Below, piece after piece: positions 1 to 9,143 of a stretch of DNA of 64,000 nt; within the stretch, counting starts at the first letter, position 1, and each line of letters opens with the position of its first letter. Under the pieces are notes generated by a model. That model worked only from the letters and a program-made list of their open reading frames with translations, made no database searches and was not told where the DNA came from. Source of the stretch: CAZMZF01 sp964570765. GTDB taxonomy: Bacteria; Zixibacteria; MSB-5A5; RBG-16-43-9. The stretch covers positions 62,001 to 126,000 of the forward strand of contig CAZMZF010000003.1 of NCBI GenBank assembly GCA_964570765.1, in the 5' to 3' direction. A program made the position numbers and the translations under genes.

Positions 1-2
1 TA

Positions 3-1193
3 CTTTTAAAAGAAGACCATTCCTCTAAGACTATCGCCTTGGAAGGCTACATTAAAGGAGGGGTCTGGTTAGAAGAAGAAAAAAATGCTGGCATCAACAA
101 TTTTACAGCCGAAATGCTTCTCAAAGGGACCAAAGATTATAGCGCAGATGAGCTTGCCCAAAGAATCGATAGCCTCGGTATCGATCTTAATACCCAGACC
201 ACCCTGGACTATTCCAGGCTCTCCCTTTTGACTACTCCCGAGACTTTTAAAGATGGTTTAAACCTTTTTGCACAAGCTCTATTTTATCCTCTATTTTTAA
301 AGGAGGAGTTAGAGAAGAAGAGAACTGATATAATCGCTCAAATCCAGAGAGTCAAGGATTTAAGTTACGATTTAACCAATCAGGAATTCGCCAAAAAGAT
401 TTACAATAAATCACCCTATAAAAGATCTATCCTTGGAAATGAGGAAACTATAAAACTGCTATCCTCAGAAGACCTGAAAAAATTCCATAGCCAAACCTTT
501 GTCCCACCTAACATCATTTTATCTTTTGTCGGAGATTTCAATACTGAAGAGATGGAAAATCTTATTAAATCTAACTTTGAAAAAATCCCCTTTTCACCCG
601 CTCCGAAAATTACATTAATAAATGAACCTCCTCAGAAAAAGGAAAAAGCACATATAATCCCTGAAGAGAAACTTCAGATTACTTTTAACTTAGGCAGGAT
701 GGGGGCTTCTGTTACCAGCCCTGATTTCTTGCCCTTAAAGTTGGTCGAAAGGATTTTAAGCTCCCGTCTCTTTTTCAAATATGTTTACGAAGAAGGGATG
801 GCTTACCGGATGTGGACCTATATGCAATCCCGTTTAGGTTCCGCTCCTTTCACTTTTGAGATGGGAGTATCTCCGGAGAATTTCTCTAAAACCAGAAACG
901 GAATTTTAAATGAGGTGAAAGCTTTATTAAAATCTCCACTCCCGGATAAAGAAGTTGAAACCGCTAAAGCCAACCTGATTTCCGGGTTTTATCTCTCCCA
1001 GCAGACCAACACCGACCAGGCAAAGACAATGGCTTTTTACGAGTTATCAGGTTTAGGGTATCTTTATGGAGAGAATTATCCAGATCTGGTGAGCAAAGTT
1101 AAAGCTTTTGAGATAATGAAAATGGCTAAGAAATATTTAGACCCTAAAAAGTTCACCTTGGTCGCAGTAGGAAAAGTAAAAAAGAATGAATAG
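3..1193 (+). CDS. M16-family (pitrilysin/insulinase-like) peptidase, 5'-truncated by the window edge, probably the non-catalytic partner
   Basis: The reading frame is open to the left edge, so the start lies outside the window. The visible N-terminal part has the M16 signature block ending in MLLKGT. At the place where active M16 enzymes have the zinc motif HxxEH this protein reads NNFTAE, so the metal ligands are missing. M16B enzymes often work as a pair of one HxxEH subunit and one inactive subunit that contributes an R/Y motif; this is probably the inactive subunit or the second half of a tandem protein. The second M16 domain (about residues 190-390) is complete. The catalytic partner would lie upstream of the window. 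Family is clear; exact substrate is unknown. Confidence 0.85.
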   Translation, partial: LLKEDHSSKTIALEGYIKGGVWLEEEKNAGINNFTAEMLLKGTKDYSADELAQRIDSLGIDLNTQTTLDYSRLSLLTTPETFKDGLNLFAQALFYPLFLKEELEKKRTDIIAQIQRVKDLSYDLTNQEFAKKIYNKSPYKRSILGNEETIKLLSSEDLKKFHSQTFVPPNIILSFVGDFNTEEMENLIKSNFEKIPFSPAPKITLINEPPQKKEKAHIIPEEKLQITFNLGRMGASVTSPDFLPLKLVERILSSRLFFKYVYEEGMAYRMWTYMQSRLGSAPFTFEMGVSPENFSKTRNGILNEVKALLKSPLPDKEVETAKANLISGFYLSQQTNTDQAKTMAFYELSGLGYLYGENYPDLVSKVKAFEIMKMAKKYLDPKKFTLVAVGKVKKNE

Positions 1194-1221
1194 AAAACTT
1201 TAAAAATCAAAGAGGTGTGAT

Positions 1222-1437
1222 ATGAAAGCAAATGAAAGCGGTGCAGACAGGCTCATACGCATAATAGCAGGTATTGTTCTTTTCATGCTCGGCTGGGGGA
1301 TTTTAAAAAATAATCTCTTAGGGATAATCTTTGACATCCTGGGAATAATTCTCTTTGTTACCGGGATAACTGGTTTCTGCGGACTATATAAGCTCTTTGG
1401 AATCAGCACCAAAAAAGATGAAACCCCAAAAGCTTAA
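1222..1437 (+). CDS. DUF2892 (YgaP transmembrane-like) small membrane protein
   Basis: This 71-residue protein has the DUF2892 pattern: a short polar start with DRLIRIIAG, two hydrophobic segments (about residues 12-27 and 31-49) and the G-CGLYKLFG motif near residues 51-59. DUF2892 proteins are two-helix inner-membrane proteins, sometimes fused to rhodanese domains as in YgaP; their role is not settled. An AGAGGTG Shine-Dalgarno lies about 7 bases before the ATG. The gene starts 28 bases after the M16 gene and is followed by a strong hairpin, so the two may share a transcript. Confidence 0.8.
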   Translation: MKANESGADRLIRIIAGIVLFMLGWGILKNNLLGIIFDILGIILFVTGITGFCGLYKLFGISTKKDETPKA

Positions 1438-1454
1438 CTGGTCAAACTAATCGG

Positions 1455-1484
1455 TAAACCCACTTTGCCCTCAAAGTGGGTTTA
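1455..1484 (+). terminator. Hairpin terminator / palindromic repeat after DUF2892
   Basis: A 13-bp perfect stem (TAAACCCACTTTG and its complement) with a 4-base loop lies 18 bases after the DUF2892 stop. The T-rich tract that follows is weak. The same CCCAC...GTGGG palindrome type recurs at 12278, 34174, 36627 and 48210, so this is also a member of the repeat family. Confidence 0.6.
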
Positions 1485-1628
1485 GATTACTATTTTGTGG
1501 ACAAAGGGGTACTGTTAAATACAGTTTGGTGTTTGAAGTTAAAAAAACTTTGAACTTTTGGGCCTTTGAGCATTTAAGCTATTGAAGTTTTAATTCGGAA
1601 AACCCCAAATAGATATAGATACAGTATA

Positions 1629-2534
1629 ATGAACTCTACTTCTATAAAAAACCATACCCTTTTCCCTTCTTTTCTGATCGCCCTTTTATGTTTTATCTGG
1701 GGCTCTACCTGGCTGGGGATCAAGATAGGCTTAGAGGATTCACCCCCGTTTTTATCTGCAGGTTTCAGATTTCTTATAGCTACGATTTTCCTCTATATCT
1801 GGGCAAAGAGCAAGAGTATAAGATTTTCTAACTATAGAGGTCAGATGCTTAAAATCCTGATTCCAGGTTTTTTCATGTATTATCTGTCCTATTCCTTAGT
1901 TTACTGGGGCGAGCAATATATAAATTCAGGCTTAACCGCAGTTCTTTTTGCTACTCTCCCCTTTTTTGTAGCGATCTATGCTACCCTGCTTTTAAAAGAT
2001 GAAAGATTAAACAAATATAAATTATCAGGACTTTTAATCGGGTTCAGCGGTATCCTTTTAATCTTCTGGGATAGCTTGAGTTTTTCAGAAAAGGATATTT
2101 TCTTGGGGATGGCTGGAATTATCTTGAGTGCTGCCTGCTCAGCCTATGCCTCAGTCAGGGTAAAAAGGGATTTGTACTCGGTGGAGCCAATCGTCATCTC
2201 AACTTACCAGATGGGCTTAGGAACATTACTCCTTTTGGGCTCAGGCTTTATCTCGGAAAGACTTTATGATTTCAAGCTGACCTATAAATCTATCGGGGCA
2301 TTGCTTTACCTATCTTTTATTGGTTCAGCTTTTGCTTTTATGACCTATTACTGGCTCCTGAAAAAGATAGAAGTAACCAAATTATCTTTGATAGCTTTTA
2401 TTACCCCTATTATTGCCCTGATCTTAGGCTTTCTGATTTTAAAAGAAACCATAACTGGATATTTACTTTCAGGAACAGTTTTAGTTATTATTGGCATCTG
2501 GTTAGTTACGCGATATAGCGTAACCAACCAGTAA
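1629..2534 (+). CDS. DMT-superfamily (EamA-type) drug/metabolite exporter
   Basis: A 301-residue protein made almost entirely of hydrophobic segments, consistent with ten transmembrane helices in two EamA repeats (about residues 13-145 and 155-295). The first repeat has the typical FIWGSTWLGIKIG start and the second ends with an ILKETIT-GYLLSGTVLVIIG block seen in EamA proteins. Family members export amino acids, nucleobases or other small metabolites across the inner membrane; the substrate cannot be told from sequence. It stands alone between two hairpins. Confidence 0.85.
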   Translation: MNSTSIKNHTLFPSFLIALLCFIWGSTWLGIKIGLEDSPPFLSAGFRFLIATIFLYIWAKSKSIRFSNYRGQMLKILIPGFFMYYLSYSLVYWGEQYINSGLTAVLFATLPFFVAIYATLLLKDERLNKYKLSGLLIGFSGILLIFWDSLSFSEKDIFLGMAGIILSAACSAYASVRVKRDLYSVEPIVISTYQMGLGTLLLLGSGFISERLYDFKLTYKSIGALLYLSFIGSAFAFMTYYWLLKKIEVTKLSLIAFITPIIALILGFLILKETITGYLLSGTVLVIIGIWLVTRYSVTNQ

Positions 2535-2541
2535 GAGTGAC

Positions 2542-2580
2542 TCCAAGTTTGCTATAAGGAATTAGCAAATTCTACTTGGA
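2542..2580. repeat. Imperfect inverted repeat between the DMT exporter and the kinase-like gene
   Basis: TCCAAGT and ACTTGGA form the outer arms, with TTGCT/AGCAA-type pairing inside. It starts 8 bases after the exporter stop and could act as a terminator or processing site. Confidence 0.4.
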
Positions 2581-2617
2581 CGTAACCTGGGGATATTAAC
2601 GAAAGTGAGGGGTTAAA

Positions 2618-3337
2618 ATGACTACCTTGGAAAACATAATCGACCGGCAGATAAAAAGATGGGAGCTTGAGAAAAGAAGAAGAGAGGAAGAACAAAAATC
2701 TCAGGAAAAAGTGATTCTGCCCGGACCGGTAATCACCGTTTCCAGAGAAAGAGGAAGCCGAGGCACTTACCTGGCAAAAATGTTAGCCGAGAAGCTGAAC
2801 TATCAGCTGGTCCACCGGGAGATAATAGATTATATCGTTGAAGATTCAGGAGTAAGGCGCAGGCTGATAGAGTCATTAGATGAAAAGATAAGGTCGGAAA
2901 TAGAGCTCTGGGTTGAAGGAGTTTTTAAAGGGAAATATCTGGGAAAAAGTGACTACTTTTTCCATCTGATGAAATCGGTTTTAGCCATTGCCCAGCATGG
3001 TGAAACGGTTATAGTCGGACGGGGGGCAAATTTTATCCTCGGGTTAAAAAAAGGTTTTCATATCCGGGTAGTGGCTCCACTGGAGAAAAGAATGGAAAAC
3101 CTGGTTGAATACAAGCATTTTAATGTAGCCGAGGCCAAAAAGGAAATCGAACGCAGAGACAAAGAGCGAAAAGAATTTATTCATACCTTTTTTGGAAAAA
3201 ATATCGATGACCCAACTTATTACGACCTTATACTGAACTCGGCAAATTTTCAGATAGAGGAAGCTTTAGACCTTATCCTAAAAGCTTTCAAATCTAAGTC
3301 CAAGAAAATGGAAGAGTTCAAAATTCTAAAACATTAA
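2618..3337 (+). CDS. Cytidylate kinase-like family protein (Cytidylate_kin2 type)
   Basis: A 239-residue protein with a variant P-loop, VSRERGSRGTYLAK (about residues 40-54), followed by REIIDYIVEDSG, GRGANFIL and a Cmk-like lid region rich in basic residues (ERRDKERKEF). This matches the Cytidylate_kin2 family, which shares the nucleoside monophosphate kinase fold with CMP kinase but has an altered glycine loop and no proven substrate. A highly charged 30-residue N-terminal extension precedes the domain. GTGAGGGG gives a Shine-Dalgarno before the ATG. Nearby genes do not explain its role. Confidence 0.75.
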   Translation: MTTLENIIDRQIKRWELEKRRREEEQKSQEKVILPGPVITVSRERGSRGTYLAKMLAEKLNYQLVHREIIDYIVEDSGVRRRLIESLDEKIRSEIELWVEGVFKGKYLGKSDYFFHLMKSVLAIAQHGETVIVGRGANFILGLKKGFHIRVVAPLEKRMENLVEYKHFNVAEAKKEIERRDKERKEFIHTFFGKNIDDPTYYDLILNSANFQIEEALDLILKAFKSKSKKMEEFKILKH

Positions 3338-3500
3338 AAATTACTCCGTAATGGTCCAAAGTTCCCAACCTGGATGCTAAAACCATCTATTTACTGTTTA
3401 GGGAGCAGAAAGCTATGTACTACTGACAGAAGATAGAAGGTAATTGCAATGTGCTGAGACAATGCTAATCTTTCTTCAAACAATCCTTGATGAAGCAAAT

Positions 3501-3529
3501 AAAACGGCCGGGATAAACCCGGACGCTAC
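3501..3529 (-). terminator. Probable terminator of the lipid A-nadB-guaA transcript
   Basis: Read on the minus strand, a GTCCGGG...CCCGGCC hairpin is followed by GTTTTATTTG, the layout of an intrinsic terminator, about 90 bases after the guaA stop. The AACG-stem-CGCTAC layout matches the repeat at 45373 and the terminator at 38110. Confidence 0.6.
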
Positions 3530-3537
3530 ATTTTCTG

Positions 3538-3617
3538 GTAGAGACGCATCGCATGCGTCTCTACTTATTAGGTGACCCTGTCCTGCAGATCCGTTATAGG
3601 AAAAGGGTTGCACTACG
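3538..3617. repeat. Two palindromic repeats at the 3' end of guaA
   Basis: Positions 3538-3564 are a near-perfect palindrome with 12-bp arms (GTAGAGACGCAT); a degraded copy is at 14868. Positions 3572-3617 hold a second element with GACCCT/AGGGTT arms, an internal TCCTGCAGATCCGTTA and the end CACTACG; it matches the element at 38163-38212 and ends two bases before the guaA stop codon. Confidence 0.6.
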
Positions 3618-3618
3618 T

Positions 3619-5160
3619 TTATTCCCACTCGATCGTGGCTGGGGGCTTGGAGCTTATATCGTAAACTACCCGGTTTATCCCCTTGACTTTGTTTATGATT
3701 CGATTCGAGATTTTCCCTATTAAATCGTAAGGGAGAGGTGCCCAGTCTGCAGTCATTCCATCCAGGCTGGTAACTGCTCTTAAGGCAACTACATTTTCAT
3801 AAGTCCTCTCATCACCCATCACCCCAACTGACTGTACTGACAGAAGCACACAAAAAGCTTGCCAGACCCGGTGGTAATATTTTGAGCTTTTCAACTCCTG
3901 GATGAAGATCTCATCTGCCTCTCTTAAGATATCTAATCTCTCTTTGGTTATCTCACCTAAAATCCTTACTGCTAAACCAGGTCCAGGAAAAGGGTGTCTT
4001 CCTAGGATATTTTCAGGCAATTGCAGTTCCTTGCCTATTTTTCTGACCTCATCTTTGAATAGCTCCCTTAAAGGCTCGATCAATTCTAAATTCATCTCCT
4101 CCGGCAGACCACCTACATTATGATGGGTTTTAATGGTAGCGGAAGGTCCTTTAAAAGAGGTTGACTCGATCACATCCGGGTATAAAGTCCCCTGGGCTAA
4201 AAATTCCACCTCTCCTATTTTATTAGCCTCCTCTTCAAAAACCTCAATAAAGGTTCTGCCAATAATTCTTCTTTTTTCCTCCGGCTCGATTACTCCTTTT
4301 AATCGGGAAAGGAATCGCTCAGTGGCATCCACGAAAATTATATTCATATTAAAACCTTTAAAAGCCTGTTTGACTTCTAAGGTTTCGTTTTTCCTCAACA
4401 AACCATTGTCAACGAAGATACAGCTGAGTTGTTTTCCAATAGCTTTGTTCACCAAAACCGCGCAGACGGAGGAGTCAACCCCTCCGCTTAATCCTAAGAC
4501 AATTTTCCCTTGGCCCACTTTTCCTTTTATCTCAATTACTGCAGATTTAATGAAAGATTTCGGGGTCCAATTCCCTTTGCATCCACAGATGTCATATAAG
4601 AAGTTTTGAACTATTTTCATTCCATTCTGGGTATGAACAACTTCAGGATGGAACTGAACGCCAAATATTCTTTGTTTAGGGTTCTTAACCGCAGCCAAGG
4701 GTATGTTCTCAGATGAGGCTAATCTCTTATACCCTTTGGGCAATTTATTGACGAAATCTCCATGGCTCATCCAGACTGAAAGTCTTTTCTTTAATCCTTT
4801 GAAGAGGTCTTGATGATCTATGATATTTATTATTGCTTTGCCATACTCTCGTCTTTTGCTCTTCTCAACTTTCCCACCAAAAATATGGGCTAAGAGCTGA
4901 AGACCATAGCAGATTCCTAAGATAGGGACATTTAACTCAAATACTTTTTTATCACATACCGGGGCATTTTTATCAAAGACGCTGGATGGTCCACCGGAGA
5001 GAATAATCCCTTTAAGATTTTTGTCTTTGAACAAATCCGGGTCAGCGTTGAATGGTAAGATCTCACAATAAACCTGACTTTCTCTGACCCGGCGAGCAAT
5101 AAGCTGGGTATATTGGGAGCCAAAATCTAAGATAATTATGGTTTCGATTCTTTTCAGCAT
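3619..5160 (-). CDS. guaA: GMP synthase (glutamine-hydrolysing)
   Basis: Converts XMP to GMP using ATP and glutamine in the last step of guanine nucleotide synthesis. The 513-residue protein has the class I amidotransferase triad (Cys84 in GICYGLQ, His171 and Glu173 in FHPEV), the ATP-pyrophosphatase PP-loop SGGVDSS (about 225-231) and the conserved C-terminus ending PPATIEWE. The ATG at 5160 overlaps the nadB stop as TGATG, which argues for translational coupling; a TTG codon one position upstream in the same frame is less likely. It is the last gene of the operon. Confidence 0.97.
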   Translation of the reverse strand: MLKRIETIIILDFGSQYTQLIARRVRESQVYCEILPFNADPDLFKDKNLKGIILSGGPSSVFDKNAPVCDKKVFELNVPILGICYGLQLLAHIFGGKVEKSKRREYGKAIINIIDHQDLFKGLKKRLSVWMSHGDFVNKLPKGYKRLASSENIPLAAVKNPKQRIFGVQFHPEVVHTQNGMKIVQNFLYDICGCKGNWTPKSFIKSAVIEIKGKVGQGKIVLGLSGGVDSSVCAVLVNKAIGKQLSCIFVDNGLLRKNETLEVKQAFKGFNMNIIFVDATERFLSRLKGVIEPEEKRRIIGRTFIEVFEEEANKIGEVEFLAQGTLYPDVIESTSFKGPSATIKTHHNVGGLPEEMNLELIEPLRELFKDEVRKIGKELQLPENILGRHPFPGPGLAVRILGEITKERLDILREADEIFIQELKSSKYYHRVWQAFCVLLSVQSVGVMGDERTYENVVALRAVTSLDGMTADWAPLPYDLIGKISNRIINKVKGINRVVYDISSKPPATIEWE

Positions 5161-6791
5161 CAATTTAATTCCAATTTTCCTATGGATCCAACTTCGGATA
5201 ATATAGTATCTTTTTTCCAGTTCTGATCATCTTTATCAGGAAAATCCTGGTTGTAATGTAGTCCTCTGCTTTCTTTACGCAAAAGGGCTGAGCGGATAAT
5301 CAGTTCCGCTACTATGGAGATACTTCTCAATTCTATGACTTCATACGTAACCGGGTTTAAATGATAGAACCTGTCTATTTCTTTTAATAATATCTCGATC
5401 CTGGTTTTAGCCATTTCCAGTCGGCTGTTTGATCTTACGATCCCCACTAAGTTCCACATAAAAGATTCTATCTCCTGCCGGGCATGGGAGATGATCACCC
5501 ATTCCTTCTGGTCAAAGACTCCTTTGGTGCTCCATTCCGGTATCTGGGGAAACTCGAAACTTTTTTCCTCTCTGAATTTCCGTTTTGAACTTTCAGCTGA
5601 AAAATTAGCAAATGCTACTGCCTCCAATAACGAATTAGAAGCCAGTCGATTTGCTCCATGCATTCCGGTCATAGTTACTTCACCACAGGCATAAAGATTA
5701 TCTATATCGGTTTTTCCTTCTAAATCGGTTATCACTCCTCCACACATATAATGAGCGGCCGGGACCACCGGTATCCAGTCTCTGGTTATATCTATACCCA
5801 GGGATAAACAGCGGTTGTAGATATTCGGGAACCTGTTCTGGATGAATGCTTTATCCAGATGCATAGTGTCTAAATAGACGCAAGGGTCACCACTTTTCTT
5901 CAGTTCAGAGTCTATAGCCCGGGCAACCACATCTCGGGGAGCAAGCTCTTTTGAAGGATGATAGTTCTCCATAAAAGTTTTTCCGGATTTCAACCTCAGT
6001 TTTCCACCTTCTCCTCTAACTGCTTCGGAGATTAGAAAGGAGTTACCTTTAGGATGATACAAAGAGGTAGGATGGAATTGGAAAAATTCTAAGTTGGCTA
6101 CTCTGGCTCCTGCCTGATAAGCCATGGCTACACCATCTCCTGTGGCAATATCCGGGTTGGTAGTATGAAGATAGACTCTACCAGCACCTCCGGTGGCTAA
6201 AAGGGTTATCCGGGATAAGAACTTATTTACCTTGTTTTTTTTGATATCCAGAACGTATGCTCCCCAGCACTTAATCTTTTCCCCTGGTTTCCTTTGATAT
6301 TCTTTGAGATGATGCTGGGTGATTAAGTCTACCGCTATGTGGTCTTCATAGATCGTGATATTTTTTTTATTTTTGACTGCTTTGATAAGTGCATTTTCAA
6401 TTTCCTTACCGGTAAGGTCAGTAGCATGTATAACCCGGTTACGTGAATGTCCTCCTTCCCTTCCCAGATCAAACCCACCTTTTTTCTTGGTGAAGTCCAC
6501 TCCTATTCTAATCAATTCCTGAATTTCCCTTGGACCTGCTTCCACCACCTTTTTTACCACCTCAGGGTTTGAAAGTCCTACTCCCACTTTTAAGGTATCC
6601 TGGATATGAAGATCAAAGGAGTCGGTTGGAGAAAGGACTGCTGCAATCCCCCCCTGGGCATAATTTGTATTCGATTCAGTATCTTTCTTCTTGGTGATTA
6701 TAGCCACGCTTCCAGACTCTGAGACCTTCAGAGCATAAGAGAGGCCAGCTATGCCTGAGCCAATGATCAAAAAATCTGTTTTTGTCTCCAT
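5160..6791 (-). CDS. nadB: L-aspartate oxidase
   Basis: Flavoenzyme that oxidises L-aspartate to iminoaspartate, the first step of bacterial de novo NAD synthesis. The 543 residues start with the FAD-binding GSGIAG loop (11-16) and carry NYAQGGIAA, the active-site HATDLTG and GREGGHS blocks, and the HGANRLASNSLLE motif of the succinate dehydrogenase/NadB flavoprotein family. The C-terminal helical domain is complete and the length is normal. No nadA or nadC is visible here. It begins 3 bases after lpxK and overlaps guaA, so it is co-transcribed with the lipid A genes. Confidence 0.95.
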   Translation of the reverse strand: METKTDFLIIGSGIAGLSYALKVSESGSVAIITKKKDTESNTNYAQGGIAAVLSPTDSFDLHIQDTLKVGVGLSNPEVVKKVVEAGPREIQELIRIGVDFTKKKGGFDLGREGGHSRNRVIHATDLTGKEIENALIKAVKNKKNITIYEDHIAVDLITQHHLKEYQRKPGEKIKCWGAYVLDIKKNKVNKFLSRITLLATGGAGRVYLHTTNPDIATGDGVAMAYQAGARVANLEFFQFHPTSLYHPKGNSFLISEAVRGEGGKLRLKSGKTFMENYHPSKELAPRDVVARAIDSELKKSGDPCVYLDTMHLDKAFIQNRFPNIYNRCLSLGIDITRDWIPVVPAAHYMCGGVITDLEGKTDIDNLYACGEVTMTGMHGANRLASNSLLEAVAFANFSAESSKRKFREEKSFEFPQIPEWSTKGVFDQKEWVIISHARQEIESFMWNLVGIVRSNSRLEMAKTRIEILLKEIDRFYHLNPVTYEVIELRSISIVAELIIRSALLRKESRGLHYNQDFPDKDDQNWKKDTILSEVGSIGKLELN

Positions 6792-6794
6792 ATC

Positions 6795-7868
6795 TTAAAA
6801 ATTCAAAACCTCCCAGAGCTTTTCTTCTCCGGAGATTATTTTTAATTCCACATTTACCACCAAAAGAGGAATGCTTTGTTTTTCGACATCAGGAAGCCGG
6901 ATTGAATCTTTCTCTGTAGTAATTAAGAAATCGGCACCGACTTTTTTCCTTTCCTCTTCCAGTGAAAGAAAGTCATTCTGAGAATAAATATAATGGTCTA
7001 AAAAGAAAAAAGCATTTAAAATCTCAACTCCTGAAGATTTCAAAGTGTTCTCAAAAGAAAACGGGTTTCCGATGCCACAGAAGGCAATAACTTTTTTGTC
7101 TTTTAAAGAATTCAGGTCGATTTTGGTTTTATCTTTCCAGTTTAGAACTGAGGTTATCACCAGAATGCTTTCTACAATTGGAGACTGGGGGTTAAATTTT
7201 TGTAAGATCGTCTTTAGCTTCTCTTTATGAGTTGACTGATCAACTCTGGTGAAGATGAAAAGGTTTGCCCTTTTAAGAGAGGATAACGGTTCTCTGAGCC
7301 TGCCTTCTGGAAAGAGTTTTTCTTTTTCTAAATCGCTAGAGGCATCGACCATTACAATATCCAGATCTCTTTTCAATCTCCAGTGCTGGAATCCATCATC
7401 CAAGATCAGGACTTCAGCTTTATATTTAGCCTGAGCGATTTTGCCTGAGTTGTATCTGTTTTTGCCTATAATTATCGGGGTTTCTGGTAGATAGTTACTC
7501 AAAAGGGAAGGCTCATCTCCTACTTCTTCCCATTTGAAGTCTGGGGAGTCACTTCGCTTTAGTTCTTTTGTTCCCTTTGATCTCCTTTTATATCCTCTGG
7601 TCAAAACTGCAAAATTTATTCCTTTATCTTTAAGTTTTTTAGACAGATAGAGGACAAAAGGGGTCTTACCTGAACCACCCAAGGTGATATTACCCACACT
7701 TATCACCTTAACCTTCAACTCTTTCGTTTTAAGAAAACCTGAACGATAGAATAGTTTTCTGAGAGTATATCCTGAATAGTAGAGAAATGAAAGAAATCTC
7801 AAAAGAAGTAAAATGAGACCTCTTTTATCTTTTGACTCCCAGAAGGATAGAATTTTATTTCTTTTCAT
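6795..7868 (-). CDS. lpxK: Tetraacyldisaccharide 4'-kinase
   Basis: Phosphorylates the 4' position of the lipid A disaccharide at the inner membrane to give lipid IVA. The 357-residue protein has the family P-loop GNITLGGSGKTP (59-70), an N-terminal hydrophobic anchor (about 18-32) and the ILDDGFQHWRLKRDLDIV block typical of LpxK. Its ATG lies inside the end of waaA (14-base overlap), and nadB follows after 3 bases. Complete and ordinary in length. Confidence 0.95.
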   Translation of the reverse strand: MKRNKILSFWESKDKRGLILLLLRFLSFLYYSGYTLRKLFYRSGFLKTKELKVKVISVGNITLGGSGKTPFVLYLSKKLKDKGINFAVLTRGYKRRSKGTKELKRSDSPDFKWEEVGDEPSLLSNYLPETPIIIGKNRYNSGKIAQAKYKAEVLILDDGFQHWRLKRDLDIVMVDASSDLEKEKLFPEGRLREPLSSLKRANLFIFTRVDQSTHKEKLKTILQKFNPQSPIVESILVITSVLNWKDKTKIDLNSLKDKKVIAFCGIGNPFSFENTLKSSGVEILNAFFFLDHYIYSQNDFLSLEEERKKVGADFLITTEKDSIRLPDVEKQSIPLLVVNVELKIISGEEKLWEVLNF

Positions 7869-9141
7869 CTTTTGCGTTTTCTGATAATAACCCTAAAAGT
7901 AGTTGCACGGTTTTATCTGAGATCCCAGACTGGGAGGATAAAGCCTCCTTACCTTTTTTACCCAGCTCTTTCCTCAGAGTCTCATCTTTCAAAAGCAAAG
8001 AAACTTTCTGATAAAGCTCCTCTTCATCTTTTATCATAATCCCTCCCCCAGATTTCAAAAGAAGATCAGATGCAGATTTGAAATTTTCAATATAAGGACC
8101 GAAAAGAACCGGTATTCCATAGCTGGCTGGTTCCAGGATATTATGCCCGCCAACCGGGATAAGGCTTCCACCTACAAAGGCTAACTCTCCTATGCTGTAA
8201 AGTTTTTCCAGCTCACCCATAGTGTCCAGGAGGATTATTTCAGCTTCTTTACCTTTCCGGATTGAGCTTTTTTTAATATGGGATAAATTGAAACCTGAGA
8301 GAAGCTCCTCTATTTCACTTAAACGCGAGAGATGACGGGGGGCTAAAAGCAGAACCAGTCCTTTATGTTCTTCTCTTAATCTCTTAAAAGCAGAGAGGAT
8401 TATCCTTTCTTCCTCTGGATGGGTGCTTCCAGCTATAATCAATTTCTCATCCTTTAGAAGACCAAGGCTCTTTCTAAGATAAAATTTATCATAGCCATTT
8501 ATTCCTAAAATTACCCGGTCAAATTTTAGATTGCCAATAATTTTAGTTTTGCTTTCAACTGCTCCTAACTCCCGGAACCTTTTAGCGTCTTCTGAAGATT
8601 GTATTAAGAATTGATCGAAATAGGATAAGACTAACCGTGAAAAGCTTATTATCCGGTGATATCTATTAAAAGATTTCTGGGAGAGACGTCCGTTGATAAG
8701 GCTAAGCTTACACCCATATTTCTTTGATTCCCGGATCAGATTGGGCCAGAGCTCAGTTTCCACCAGGACTAAAAGGGCAGGGTTGAGTTTTTTTAACACC
8801 TTTCTCAAAATGAAGGGGAAATCCAGAGGGAAATAGAAGATTAAATCTGCCTGAGGCAGACTTTCCCTTGCCTGTTTTTTGCCAGTTTTGGTTACAACCG
8901 AAACCGCTATGGAGAAATCAGTTTTTAGTTTTTTTAGTTTGGGCAAAATCGTGGCTAAAGCTTTAACCTCTCCAACTGAGGCAGAATGAAACCAGATCAA
9001 AGGAGGGGATAACTTTTTAGGGATGCGGATTTTTCCTAAACGTTCTAAAACTCCATGCCTTCCAAATAATCCCCTCAATATAAGATAGGGGAAAATCAGG
9101 ATAAATATTAAGGTATAAAAAAGGTTATAAACAAAATACAT
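7855..9141 (-). CDS. waaA: 3-deoxy-D-manno-octulosonic acid (Kdo) transferase
   Basis: Adds Kdo from CMP-Kdo to lipid IVA on the cytoplasmic face of the inner membrane. The 428-residue protein starts with the usual membrane anchor (about 1-25), then the FHSASVGEV motif carrying the catalytic region, VETELWPN, and the GT30 C-terminal domain with the EPASYGIPVLFGPY donor-binding block. One transferase copy is seen; whether it adds one or two Kdo residues cannot be decided from sequence. It sits between the acyltransferase gene and lpxK with almost no spacing. Confidence 0.95.
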   Translation of the reverse strand: MYFVYNLFYTLIFILIFPYLILRGLFGRHGVLERLGKIRIPKKLSPPLIWFHSASVGEVKALATILPKLKKLKTDFSIAVSVVTKTGKKQARESLPQADLIFYFPLDFPFILRKVLKKLNPALLVLVETELWPNLIRESKKYGCKLSLINGRLSQKSFNRYHRIISFSRLVLSYFDQFLIQSSEDAKRFRELGAVESKTKIIGNLKFDRVILGINGYDKFYLRKSLGLLKDEKLIIAGSTHPEEERIILSAFKRLREEHKGLVLLLAPRHLSRLSEIEELLSGFNLSHIKKSSIRKGKEAEIILLDTMGELEKLYSIGELAFVGGSLIPVGGHNILEPASYGIPVLFGPYIENFKSASDLLLKSGGGIMIKDEEELYQKVSLLLKDETLRKELGKKGKEALSSQSGISDKTVQLLLGLLSENAKDEKK

Positions 9142-9143
9142 TT

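Noticed and set aside
4133..4609. A 158-codon frame opposite guaA
   Set aside because: Antisense shadow of a well-conserved gene.
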